Of a DNA stretch of 64,000 nt, positions 11,501-21,200 are shown one piece after another (within the stretch, counting starts at the first letter, position 1; every line of letters starts with the position of its first letter). The DNA lies in NCBI GenBank assembly GCA_037783545.1, contig JBBELK010000525.1, forward strand, positions 1,302,001-1,366,000, in the 5' to 3' direction. This DNA comes from Henricia sp. BOLD:AAB3569 (Eukaryota; Echinodermata; Asteroidea; Spinulosida; Echinasteridae). Position numbers and translations under genes: made by a program. The notes beneath the pieces are model-generated. The model searched no databases. It was not told the origin of the DNA and was given only the letters and a program-made list of their open reading frames with translations.

Positions 11501-13179
11501 ATCACGTACATGATCACGTCGCAAAACTCAGACGTGTATGAATATGACGAGAACAGAGAGGAACTGGTGCAAGAAATTCCGCTTGGAATCAATACGGTCT
11601 TCTCCGGGTTACCGAACAAGATTTCGGCTGCGTTCCGCAGTAACGGTAAGTATATAGACCTTTTGCAAAGCGGCCATGAACTGAGGGCAGTCACATTGTC
11701 ACCGTGCGTTTGTGGGGTGTTATGGCCGAGCGGTCTAGTGCGTCGAACTTAAGTTCCTGTGCTAGTACTAGAATGTAGGTTCGATTCCTGGCCGTGACGG
11801 GTTGTGGCACCTGTGCCCTTGAGCAAGGCACTCAACCACACTTGCTCCCATTCCTGTAATTGGCGGTCCCTCCGCTGTTGGATGTGGTAAAATAAATAAA
11901 TAAATAAATAAAAAAATAAAAAAATATCATTTAAAATTGAAAATATGCCATAATCATATGAACCAAAGTAGATTTTGACGCAATTAAAAACCATGTTTAT
12001 GAGGCTCACAGTGGCGTTATTATCAACGTGTACACACTAATACAATAATCTGTGTGAAACTGATAAAGGACTTTATATCGGCATATGCGACCTATCTTCT
12101 GATCCCTCATGAAATGTACTATGTGAACGATTTAACTGTACTCGTTGAAGACTGTACACTGGTAGATCATTGCATACTTATTAAAGATACAGTCCGTGGT
12201 TCTCAGCAAATTAGAAATTGTTTTCTCCGAACGAATTTTCAAAGCATTTACTTTATTTTAACGAAACAAATATATCATATTTTGTATTTTAGACATCGAC
12301 AACCCTGTGAAAAAACCGCCGTTTTTATCCTGCCGTTTTGCGCCTTGCCTAGACTTGCCAAGATCTGACTTCCTGTGTTTGGTCTATGATGCGGTGCGTG
12401 CGGCCTGCTATGTCAAATCTCTCTTCTTCTGTCTCGAAAGACTTTCTGAGACAGAAGAAACAGAAGAAAACAGATTGGACATGCCACCGGTCCAGATGGC
12501 GCACTGTGTCCTGCACGTTGCAGACCGAGCACGGCAGGTCAGACTTGGGCAAGTCTACGCCTTGAATTATTGGCGGACCGCAACAAATTCGAAAAATTGA
12601 CAGTTAATTGTTCGATAACTAAACTTTGTTCGATTTTGTGATGTCTCATTTAAAAGCGATTAACATCTATGTTTTCAGATAATTATCAATTTTAAAATAA
12701 ATTATTGTTCGAGGTGCCACACCCAAAACCACGGACCACATATCTTTAAGCGCTGTTAAACAAATGCGATTTGCTTAATTAAAATCCAAAATGGCAGCTC
12801 ACTACTTGACCATACTAGCGAGCAACAATTCCAGATTTTCTTCCACGACCATAGGCCTAAGTGGTAAAAATCTGCGACAGCGCCTGCAACATGTTTCTCA
12901 CGGTTGTGGTCTCCATATAATACAAAGAATCAGGCTGCCTCACGAAATATCATTGGTTGACAGATGGCGTTTTTTAAATTTATTAGAAATTTTAACAAAT
13001 TGTCAGAAGTTCAAAAACACGTTTCAAAAGGTTGTTTTAAAACTGGCTCTGTTTTTATCGTCCATACCACAGGGTACTTCTACTTTCAGCGCGGCAAGAA
13101 GGTCTATACTGTCAACGAAAGGACCATGTCCGTTGAAGGAATTCCGGAGATTTTCGCTGAAAGATTTTTGGGGTGTTGA
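5501..13179 (+). CDS. Secreted CAP / EGF-like / ShK-like / hemopexin protein (gene 1)
   Basis: Twelve coding exons joined in frame give 542 aa: 5501-5770, 6583-6822, 7030-7133, 7709-7800, 7921-7950, 8683-8775, 9009-9125, 9532-9558, 9702-9823, 10702-10861, 11379-11645, 13073-13179. Residues 1-21 are a signal peptide. The CAP domain spans about 70-230, with cavity residues His75 (HNEYR), Glu150 (WHDE) and His167 (GHYTQ); the usual GEN motif reads GQN (Gln125), as in some insect antigen-5 proteins. An EGF-like module follows (246-276), then a six-Cys ShK-like module (279-315), a Pro-rich linker, and four hemopexin repeats (347-542) bounded by Cys347 and the C-terminal Cys542, as in MMPs. There are WRFD motifs in repeats 1 and 2. 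The product is extracellular with no protease domain. An acceptor-like site (TTATTTACAG) at 5481-5490 suggests an upstream 5' UTR exon, which was not found. The function is unknown; a CAP scaffold with an MMP-like binding domain is the inference. Confidence 0.85.
5995..6347. mobile_element. MITE of the TTAAAGGAGYGTGACCAG family, in gene 1 intron 1
   Basis: It starts with TTAAAGGAGCG and ends with a decayed inverse (GGACAAGCTCCGTTAA). The internal motifs 'ccatataatttgtcatac', 'aggatatcgtaaaaa' and 'attggagattgcaaatttcc' recur in the copies at 33843, 51290, 53065 and 55906. It is non-coding. Confidence 0.7.
7145..7315. repeat. GTGTGCCGGCA minisatellite in gene 1 intron 3
   Basis: Degenerate tandem units of about 11 bp (GTGTGCCGGCA and variants such as GTGTATCGGCA and GTGGGCCGGCC) run for about 170 bp, only 12 bases after the donor site of exon 3. 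A small second cluster sits near 7587-7617. Long open frames on both strands here are an artefact of the repeat period and GC content. Confidence 0.85.
8170..8675. repeat. Dispersed repeat similar to 13393-13971 and 62430-62840
   Basis: The motifs 'gagggcgctgtttg', 'tgacatcacggctttgctcatgaatatg' (in parts) and 'cattaacataaaaat' recur in the same order in the TTAAAGGGCCCC element at 13393-13971 and in the copy near 62430-62840. It lies in intron 5 of gene 1 and is diverged and non-coding. Confidence 0.5.
9913..10082. mobile_element. Palindromic MITE in gene 1 intron 9
   Basis: The outer arm GCACACAATGAACAAT recurs inverted as ATTGTTCATTGTGTGC. The inner arms also pair (GCAAGCCTCACTTTGGT with ACCAAAGCGAGGCTTGC, and GTTGATT with AATCAAC). 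It is about 170 bp, almost wholly inverted repeat, and non-coding. Confidence 0.7.
10961..11051. repeat. Perfect 42-bp-arm hairpin in gene 1 intron 10
   Basis: Positions 10961-11002 are exactly reverse-complementary to 11010-11051, with a 7-base loop (CACGTGA). It lies 99 bases after the exon 10 donor site. No mismatch was seen in 42 pairs. It is either a recent inverted duplication or a very young fold-back element; a pre-mRNA carrying it would form a strong stem. Confidence 0.9.
11714..11925 (+). mobile_element. tRNA-derived SINE with (AAAT)n tail, gene 1 intron 11
   Basis: The head is tRNA-like, with an A box (TGGCCGAGCGG) and a B box (GGTTCGATTCC at 11778-11788), then a body with 'cttgagcaaggcactcaacc' and a tail of AAAT repeats. 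The core 'gagcaaggcact' is shared with the SINE at 57811. It is non-autonomous. Confidence 0.8.
12190..12740. repeat. Dispersed repeat, sister copy of 41230-41680
   Basis: Long similarity to 41230-41680 is visible: 'ctccgaacgaatttt', 'aaagcatttactttatttta', 'caaccctgtgaaaaa', then an inverted repeat with 'ttcttctgtctcg', then 'ttgttcgataactaaac' and 'tcgaggtgccacacccaaa'. It lies in gene 1 intron 11. No intact coding sequence was recognised. Confidence 0.7.
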
Positions 13180-13392
13180 ACTTAATTTGGCGAATGACTC
13201 AACGAAGTTGTTTTAGTGAGTGAGATATGGAGGTATTTTTTAGACAAAGTTGCACTTTAATAGTTCATTGATTTTGATAGCGTAATGTACCGGTAATATA
13301 CATGTACATGAATTTTGTTTATACACTATATAGTGGTAAATTCTATATTGCACACATTTTCAGATTCCGACAGCTTTCAAATTTATGCTAGC

Positions 13393-13971
13393 TTAAAGGG
13401 CCCCTAAAATGCTCAATAACTTTATGCACAGTTTTTGCTGCATATAAAGGATTACTTGCGTAGAAAGACAATACTACGGTTCATTTTGATGCCCCATGGC
13501 ATTTTTCAACTTTGAAAATTTCTTCACATAAACTCACAGAAAGAGGGCGCTGTTTGGGGCATGTCACTTTAGGAACACAAAGCAGAAAAGCAAAGAAAAA
13601 ACATGACTTCAGACTGGAATTGTGGAAAAATGCTGCAGTTTCCAGCCTTAGTTTTTTCATGGTTTGCAACAGGCAACATGTAAAACAAACCTAAACTGTC
13701 ATGGGTTACAAAAGTTTCAGCAAGTTGGGAAAATTTTTTGAAACTTTTGTGCACAGTTGAATAAGATTTTCCTGTGTTTTCCTAATGTGACATCACCACT
13801 TTGCTCATGCATATGTAAATTTTCATTAGCATAAAAATCAAAAACCTTGATTTTAACCCCCCCCCCCCCCCCCAAACAACTTCCAAGTAAGGTTTTAATG
13901 ATTGTAAATTAATGGACTAGTTCCATAGCACAGATTTCATTGATAAAAACACCATTTTAGGGGCCCTTTAA
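13393..13971. mobile_element. TTAA-flanked element with AAAGGGCCCC ends
   Basis: It begins TTAAAGGGCCCCTAAAAT and ends ATTTTAGGGGCCCTTTAA, an 18-bp terminal inverted repeat including TTAA. The interior is non-coding with a 17-base C run near 13858. Related diverged copies lie at about 8170-8675 and 62430-62840. The TTAA ends resemble piggyBac-type non-autonomous elements. Confidence 0.8.
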
Positions 13972-14103
13972 AGGAAGAGGCTCGTCAATGCGCGCGTGAG
14001 GCTAATTTCGTGCCACGAAATACGCAGCTCCATCCTGAAGGGGCGTTCACACTATCGCGGAAAAATGGCTTTGCGCGCAGCTTCTCCATAGGTTTGTACA
14101 AAA

Positions 14104-14342
14104 ACTGGGCCCAATTTCATGTAACCTGTTAGTACACAAATTTGTTTAGCACATAATTTCTTTGCTCTGTAAAATGGGTTACCAGCCAAAATTTTATGTC
14201 AAATTGTATTTTTAGGAACAGGAGCAAAATATCAGTAAATACACATCAAATTTGGCTGGCAACTCAGTTTTGTAAAATAAAGCAAAGAGATTCTGTGCTG
14301 AACAAATTTTTGTGCTAACGGGTTCCATGAAATTGGGCCCAG
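14104..14342. mobile_element. Inner palindromic MITE (TGGGCCCAATTTCATG ends)
   Basis: The left end TGGGCCCAATTTCATG pairs with the right end CATGAAATTGGGCCCA. Further inside, GTTAG and ACAAATTTG pair with CAAATTTTTGT and CTAAC. It is about 239 bp and lies inside the 14038-14900 element. Confidence 0.75.
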
Positions 14343-14506
14343 CAGCCGATTTCACGAAAAAATTCGTAGCTTGCGCAATTTTTCAAAATGCCATAAGCCC
14401 CATAGGCTTGCGTGTAATCATCACAGGAATGTTGCGCAGCTTACTTAATAAAAAGCTGCGCAAGCGGGCTTACGCAGTGTGCAAGGATTCGTGAAATCGG
14501 CTGCTG
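14341..14506. mobile_element. Second inner palindromic MITE (CAGCAGCCGATTTCACG ends)
   Basis: The left end CAGCAGCCGATTTCACGAA pairs with the right end TTCGTGAAATCGGCTGCTG. The inner arms carry CTTGCGCA/TGCGCAAG and AAGCCC/GGGCTT. It directly abuts the 14104-14342 element inside the same host element. Confidence 0.75.
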
Positions 14507-14898
14507 GTTTTGCCACTTGCGCGTGGCTATCGCGACTCGCAGAACGTTTTGAGATGGGTCAAAGTTCAAATCTGTTGAACTTTGACCGCGGTGCGCTGAC
14601 CTTTCCAACGCGCAGCCAATAGACAGCCGAAGTGTAACGTAGGTTGCCATGGCATTTAGTCGTCGGAAAAATGGCCGCCGGGAAAAGTACCATTGCAAAA
14701 GCACAGGGACACGGTTTAGTGATTTTTAGTGTAGAGCCAATTGCCTAGGCAACCAACAAAAGATGAAGTATTCACTTCGGCAGTCTATAAGGTATCAGAG
14801 AAGCCCCAAGTTACCGCAGTTATCGGCTATTGGGACATCATGCAATGCGGTGAGCGCAGCGCGTCAGTGTGATTTTTCCGCGATTGTGTGAACTCCCC

Positions 14899-15267
14899 TT
14901 AAAGGAGCGTGACCAGAGTTTCTGGAAAATAGTTTTCGATGTAACTTACCAATATTATCAAGTAACTCCCATACATACCTCCCATGTCCCAAAAACCCGA
15001 AAACATTCGCAATTTCCAGTAAAAAATTGAACAAAACTATCGAGTATGCTTTCAGCGGATAAACGTTGATACTGGAAAATTAGTTTACAAATAATCGGTG
15101 GATTTTCGACGATATCCTCGGAAATATGCGGCCTAGAGAAGCGCGGGAGTTTCAGTTTCGTAATCAGAAAAATATAACGGATGTTATGATATAAAAATCT
15201 CATGACCCATAAGGTAAGTCCCGGGGAGTTATGGGTAAAAAAAAGTGATCTGGTCACACTCCTTTAA
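14899..15267. mobile_element. MITE, TTAAAGGAGYGTGACCAG family
   Basis: It begins TTAAAGGAGCGTGACCAG and ends CTGGTCACACTCCTTTAA, an 18-bp terminal inverted repeat with TTAA at both ends. Its left end abuts the nested element at 14038-14900. It shares its ends, but less of its interior, with the copies at 5995, 33843, 51290, 53065 and 55906. Confidence 0.8.
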
Positions 15268-16193
15268 CAGCAATTTCATAAGAGATGCGCTTTTAATTGA
15301 GTGAGCGAGGTAATAGCCAAATTCAACACTAATTGCTTTTTGCTGCTTCAGGTTTCGAACCTGGAATTCGGAAGTGAATCACTCTCTCATTTTCGACTCT
15401 TGAAACCGGTACCCCCGACGGTAGCGTGTGCCTGTGAGATAAACGTCTACGTGTTGATACATTTCCAAGTTACACTTTCTGAAACTTTGATGTGGGAAAT
15501 GCTGTACTTGTAGGTGGGAGGTAAAACATACATGGCCCAACCCCCTAGGAGACCACCAACAATATGGATATTCAGATACAGTGCACCAGTACAGTTGAAT
15601 AGACCGATTCAGTAAGCCCCGCCCACGTGGAAACGCGTCTAGCAACTTTAAAGTGCGCAGAATCATTAGATTGTTTGGATCACCAAAAGACCACGTGGAT
15701 CACCATTGTCCTTCAAAATTATTGGTTGGTGGAAATTTCGGGGGCGGGGCTTAAACGCTTCTGGATGGGTCTATTAGACGACAAGAAAACCATCCGAGAA
15801 ATAATTATATAATCAGCTCTTACTTTGTTTTGTTTTTCACAAAATATGCGTTTCGTGTTTTAAAACCTTATTGTTATATACATGTAGGATAGTTTTACCA
15901 TGGAGATAGCTCCATGTTTTTACATATATGCATGCATGAAGAAACAAATAAAAGTTTGATATAGCTGATTATTTTGTTTGGATCCTGTTAATTTCACTCA
16001 AAAGAAAACAGATTGTCTTAACGAGGTTGCATACACTTTTGAATTCTCCAAAACCTTTTCTCCATAATTATGTAGATGACGTAAGCAAGACTGATATCTG
16101 TGTTTTTTTAGTAACGCGAAATGACATTTTTCGTTCAGAATTTGTGGGAATGCATGCACGTCTATATTTTTCCATCTAATATTTTGACCCATA

Positions 16194-17260
16194 TGGGTGC
16201 ACCCAACGTAAATAGGCAGAGATCAGTGCACCGAGCTCATGAATATTTTGTATGCCCTCAAATTCTTCTTTATTAGAGAGAGAGAGTTGCTAGCTGAACG
16301 AGTGTGGTTAGTGGGGAAACTGGCCATCATAGTGATGTGGGGCATTTATTTCTTCCAAATATACAAACATTTTGAAGAATGTAGATTGTTAAAGTTGCCC
16401 TATTTTTCCAAAATGGACGCTGGCATGTGTGGCAATTTTCACTCTTTCATGGGTAGTTTTGTTTCATGTGGAAATTAGGGAATAAAATGACGGATTACCC
16501 CCATAAAATTGAACAGAATTTAAAAAGATGAGACTTCAATGAGTATTGGTTGTTGTCCTGAGTAGCTCAGAGAGTTGTGAGTATTTTTAAATGATTTTTG
16601 AAAATTGGGCATTTAGCATTGGTTCCTATGGGAGCCCTATTTATTTGGTTGCAACCATATAGGCCAAAGATCTACGAAAAACAAAACCTTGTGCTTTGAC
16701 CGCATGTTTTGTAGTTATACGTGCGAATTCTTCAATAAAACAAGCGGTTTAGTCATAAGAGAGATTTATATCATTCCACGCATTGTAGTACAAACATATA
16801 GGGTGCACCCAAGTAAATATAGGAACCAATGCTAAATGCCCCATTTACAAAAATCATTAAAAAATACTCACAACTCTTTCAGCTACTCAGGACAACAACC
16901 AAAATACTCATTGAGGTCTCATCTTTTCTATTCTGTTCAATTTTATGAGGGTAATCCGTCACTTTTATTCCCTAATTTTCACTTGAAACAAAACTATCCC
17001 TGCAACAGTGAAAATTGCTAAACAGACCAGCGTCCATTTTGGAACAAAGGCACATATATACGCTACTGGGCAAAATAGGGCCACGTTTAGGAGCTACATT
17101 GTCCAAAATGTTTATACATGTAGTTGGAAGAAAAAATACCCCACATCACGGCGATGGCCACATTCTACACAAGACCACACTCGTTCAGCTCGCAACTCTC
17201 TCTAATAAAACAAAATTTGAGGGCATCACGGATCTCTGCCTATTTACTTGGGTGCACCCA
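16194..17260. mobile_element. 1.07-kb fold-back element with TGGGTGCACCCA ends
   Basis: The left arm (16194 to about 16640) is inverted at about 16820-17260; examples are 'aaataggcagagatc' against 'gatctctgcctattt', and 'tagcattggttcct' against 'aggaaccaatgcta'. Both outer ends carry the 12-base palindrome TGGGTGCACCCA, and a third near-copy (GGGTGCACCC) sits at the inner edge of the right arm at 16801. It is non-coding. A partial related copy lies at about 42960-43110. Confidence 0.85.
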
Positions 17261-17805
17261 CAAAGAACTTCGTGGGCCCGTCCATGTTTTCCTACGTATA
17301 TCATTAGTAACAAAATTCTAAGTCCCCAAACCTAGTCATGGGTTTGGATGTGGACACAAAGTGGATCAATTACTCGGCGCGCTGTTTTCATTCCCGCCCA
17401 CCCTTTGGCATTTCTTGAGGATCATCTTATTTCCCTTCAATCCAGGCACGTGGTTACGTGACCGACGTCTTAAGAAACGATGCCAGTTGAGTGTGCCCTT
17501 GATCTAATTAGTGTAAACCTTGTTCTCAGTGGGGTGAGGTGAACATTGTAACCTCTGAGGTTACCACCTCAAGTTCATCGCAAGTCCGGTGATAATAATA
17601 GAACAAAAAGATCATTTACACCAGTCCTCCACAATTACAAACCCTGTTTCAACGAAGGATTGGTCACGCAGAGTTCATTTTTCAGTTTATATGATGGCAT
17701 TGAACTTGAATCAAGGCCCAGTGACTTGTGGTGGACTTGTCAAGGCTTGTGAGGACTTGGACCTCTTTCCGTTACGGCCATTTTAGCGGAGCAATCAGTA
17801 TGAAC

Positions 17806-17960
17806 GGGAGTCAGATGGCATAGCGGTTCTTTCTTCGCCTTGACCTCTGGCGCTCTGGTTCGAATCCCGCCCGAATCATTATGTGGATTGAATTCTCAGT
17901 CCCTGCTTGATTAAAAGTGAGCATTTCTTCCTGTTCTCTCGCACTTCGTGGCCATGCTGA
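17806..17960 (+). mobile_element. tRNA-like SINE fragment
   Basis: An A-box-like stretch (TGGCATAGCGG) and a perfect B box (GGTTCGAATCC) are about 40 bases apart, as in a tRNA-derived Pol III promoter. There is no cloverleaf convincing enough for a tRNA gene and no clear tail. Confidence 0.45.
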
Positions 17961-18185
17961 AAACTTCCATAGGTGGCTTCTATAGCGTTTTAACAATGGA
18001 CGTTTGAGATTACCAGCGAATGTTAAGACCCAATTACCATGGCAAGAAACGTCACACTTCAGTAGTCTATACCTTGGTATACATCAGTGCGTACACAGAG
18101 TCACACAGTTGGTGGTATTGCTGTGCTCGCTCACGAAATCGCTTCAAGAAAAAAACGAGGTTGACGGATTAGGCATGGTTGACCG

Positions 18186-18196
18186 TATATAAAAAA
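18186..18196 (+). promoter_or_regulatory. TATA box of gene 2
   Basis: TATATAAAAAA lies 58 bases before the gene 2 ATG at 18244. A start site about 30 bases downstream would fall at the CCAGTCAG stretch (18214-18221), giving a 5' UTR of roughly 28 bases. This also supports the ATG choice. Confidence 0.65.
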
Positions 18197-18243
18197 GGGA
18201 GAATTTTGGGTGGCCAGTCAGAACCGCTATAGCAATTAGCAAA

Positions 18244-21200
18244 ATGAGACGAGCTTTAGCGATGGTTCTCCCGGGTCTACTAGCCCTGGGAGTCGGAGCA
18301 GCGATATTACCACTTGAAAATGATGAGGATGGTGATCTACCGAAGAGTTTGGTGAAGCTACCGTGGGCGATTTTTGCCTCTAAGACCGGCGAGAGGGGAG
18401 AGCGGACCGCCCGGGCTACGTTCGGACAGACGGACTTCGGCAAAATAGCCATCAAAAAGATCCTCGCTAAACACAATGAGTATCGAGAAGCCGTGTCACC
18501 ACGGGCTTCCAATATGAAGTACATGGTGAGTTAAATGGGACATCAATAGATTGAAACAATAATAACTTGCAAAATACTCTTAAATTGTTAAAATAATTGA
18601 ATTATTTGTAATTATATTTAGGAATGGCTACGAAATTCAGGTTTTATGAATGACATTAGTCACTGGAAGATAATATCACCCGCATGTCTGTAAAGTGAAA
18701 AAAAATCGTAAATTTTTTTCGTATGTTTCTTTTGTTTCATGAATCCCTGCATCTTCCCTAAATTAAGATGTTTGTTATATTTTTAATTGAGACAATTTGG
18801 AGCTCACTTTAAGGTTTTTAGAATTCGATAATGTAATGTCTGTGTCTTCTGTAAATATTTGTAGAGTTTTACATTTTAGTTCAATTTTTAGAAGCTTGGT
18901 TTATGTGCTGTTCACAAAAAAAATAAGACTCGAACGAAGTTTTCTCAATTTCCATTTTCCGTGTTTTCTACACTAATTGATATTATAAGGCATATTTGAC
19001 GAGTTTATGTTATCACTCCAGACATATTATTTACTGCACAAAACACGAAAAAAATTAAAGGCCGAAAATTTTGAAATTTTGGGAAAATGTCGTTGGAGTC
19101 TTATTTTTGTATTAGTATTGCAATATATGTTCCCTCGGTACTGCATCATGAGCGTTAGTAGGATTCCACAAGAATTATCAACACGTAAATAAAATAAATC
19201 CATAATCAGTTTAAATTTTTAAAATTGAAAAAAAAGGGTAACCAACAAGTTAATATTAGATAAATGGAAGAAATTAATCCTGTGTGTTTCTCTTGTCGAT
19301 TTGGACAGACGTGGGACCCCGTGCTAGCGACCATGGCTCAGCAGTGGGCCGAGCGATGCCGCTTTGAGCACCCATCAAGCACCGCCAGTAACCCCTCCTC
19401 CTTTGAACGCGTCGGACAGAACATCTTCGCTCGCGAAGGCAATCCGAACAAACCGATTCCTGCAGCCGAATTTGTGCAACACTGGCACTCGGAGGTGTCT
19501 AGTTATAACTACAACAGCAACAACTGCCCACCGCAAGATTGTGGTCACTATACACAGGTACGTACGCAAAACTAAGCCCATGCACGCTTGCGATTTACGG
19601 GCACACCGGACACCGGACCATTGGTTGCGGAAAAAATCAAACAAGTCTGATTTGCCCCGATAGTTCATAATACGGTCGGTCAGATCGGCCCGAAGTTACA
19701 GCGCACACCTTTCCGATGTGGGACGATAGGCCGATTGGCCGGTAAATCGCAAAGGTTTGCGGCGGGCTTTAAAGAGAAGAAACCTGCATGTATTGTTTCT
19801 TAAGAAGATTTTAAAAATGCAAGTTTAGTTTAGATCGAAGTTGTTATGTAGCGCGTTTTATGTCTGTCGACATACCAATAATGCACTTTATTGGTTAGAT
19901 TTTTCACGCACGTTTCCCGCCATAGAGAGGAATTTAATTTAACCCACATTCCATACTGAAATAACTTTTCATAGATCCCAAGTCTTCACTCTTAGGGGCC
20001 CAAGAGGAGCGCCTTTACTTCCGGTGCCAATCAAGTGCCAATCTTTTCCTCTGGAAAGGATCATGGCCACGCCCAATGTAACATTTTGTTTTTATTCATA
20101 CTAAATTGCCATTCAGCCAAATTGAATTATGAAGGTAAGACGCTATATACAAAGTACATGTATAATTTTGAATGTGTTATATTGGACTGCAGCCGTCAGT
20201 TAGCCTACTCTAATATTTATGGGCACCATAACCCGTTATGACCCATGATTTTACTGCTAAGATGCATTGTGAAAAATACGTATTGCGATACTTTCGAGGC
20301 TCAGCGCCATAAGAGGGTCGGGTCATTTCGGCACCTTTTCTCTCAAACTAATTTGACGAAAGATTCATAACCTTAAAAATAATGTGTTTACGTAAACGAC
20401 ACTCTCACGACTATAAGAGTCGACCTGGGCATAAAAATATCAATTTATTTACATTACTTAAAAAGATAATGAATGTTAGTTACATTCTCAAGAATTGAAA
20501 TGGTAATTTATGGACATCTGCAGTAAATCTCTGTAATATCAACAAAGCCAAATGGAGCAATTTTAAGCATAAAATGCACAGAGCTGCGGTGGATTTTTCT
20601 CTTAGCGATGCCCACATTCGAAAGCTAGCTAAAAGGCAAACCGCTCAATTTATTATAATTGTGTATTCAAATTCATTTTTTAAATTTTTCGGGGTATAAT
20701 ATGAGCTTGTGCACAGATTTTGCACTGTATGCATTTCCATTGGTCTATTGTATATTGGTGCGGGTCCGACTTGGTCAGGGTCCGACTTCGTCCGATTTCA
20801 ATATGCGCCAAATTCATACAGGAAATACCCATTGTGACCGATGGTTTCAAATACCCTTTGTGATCCGGAGAGTCTAGAATTACCGTCATGTAAACATGAA
20901 CCCGGATTCGATTACTACCTTTTATGATCCGGGCTGTATAGAATTACTGCATGTCGTGTAAACATGGTTTCGGGTGCGATTATTGTCCGTTCGGGTGCTA
21001 CATGTAGGCTATATCTGATAACCCGCAATGCTGGCCATGCAGATGTGTCAAAATGTGAGAAGTTTTCCGTTGAGATACTTGTTGGAAAATTACAATTAAA
21101 AACAAACATCTGGTATGATGCCTGATCACCATTGAAATGAAACAACCAAACTTGGGATGAGAGAAAAATCGCAAGGGCCTTATTGGGATTCAAACCCGAT

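Larger units (their letters stand above)
14038..14900. mobile_element. Outer element of a nested MITE stack
   Basis: The ends are AAGGGGCGTTCACAC on the left and GTGTGAACTCCCCTT on the right, with ATCGCGGAAAAA pairing with TTTTTCCGCGAT just inside. Two other palindromic elements sit inside it (14104-14342 and 14341-14506), so this one is older. It is non-coding. Confidence 0.75.
13180..18185. other. Intergenic region between gene 1 and gene 2, repeat filled
   Basis: About 5 kb with no supported exon. It holds a TTAA-ended element (13393-13971), a half copy of the GCTCGTCAATG hairpin family (13971-14035), a nested inverted-repeat element (14038-14900), a MITE (14899-15267), a 1.07-kb fold-back (16194-17260) and a tRNA-like SINE fragment (about 17806-17960). 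An AATAAA at 15949-15954 is the first clear polyadenylation-like hexamer outside these elements downstream of gene 1, but nothing links it to that transcript. Confidence 0.6.

Noticed and set aside
12791..13216. 141-codon open frame
   Set aside because: A different frame covering the last exon of gene 1; the supported reading is the in-frame 3' exon 13073-13179.
18144..18524. 126-codon minus-strand open frame
   Set aside because: Antisense of gene 2 exon 1.
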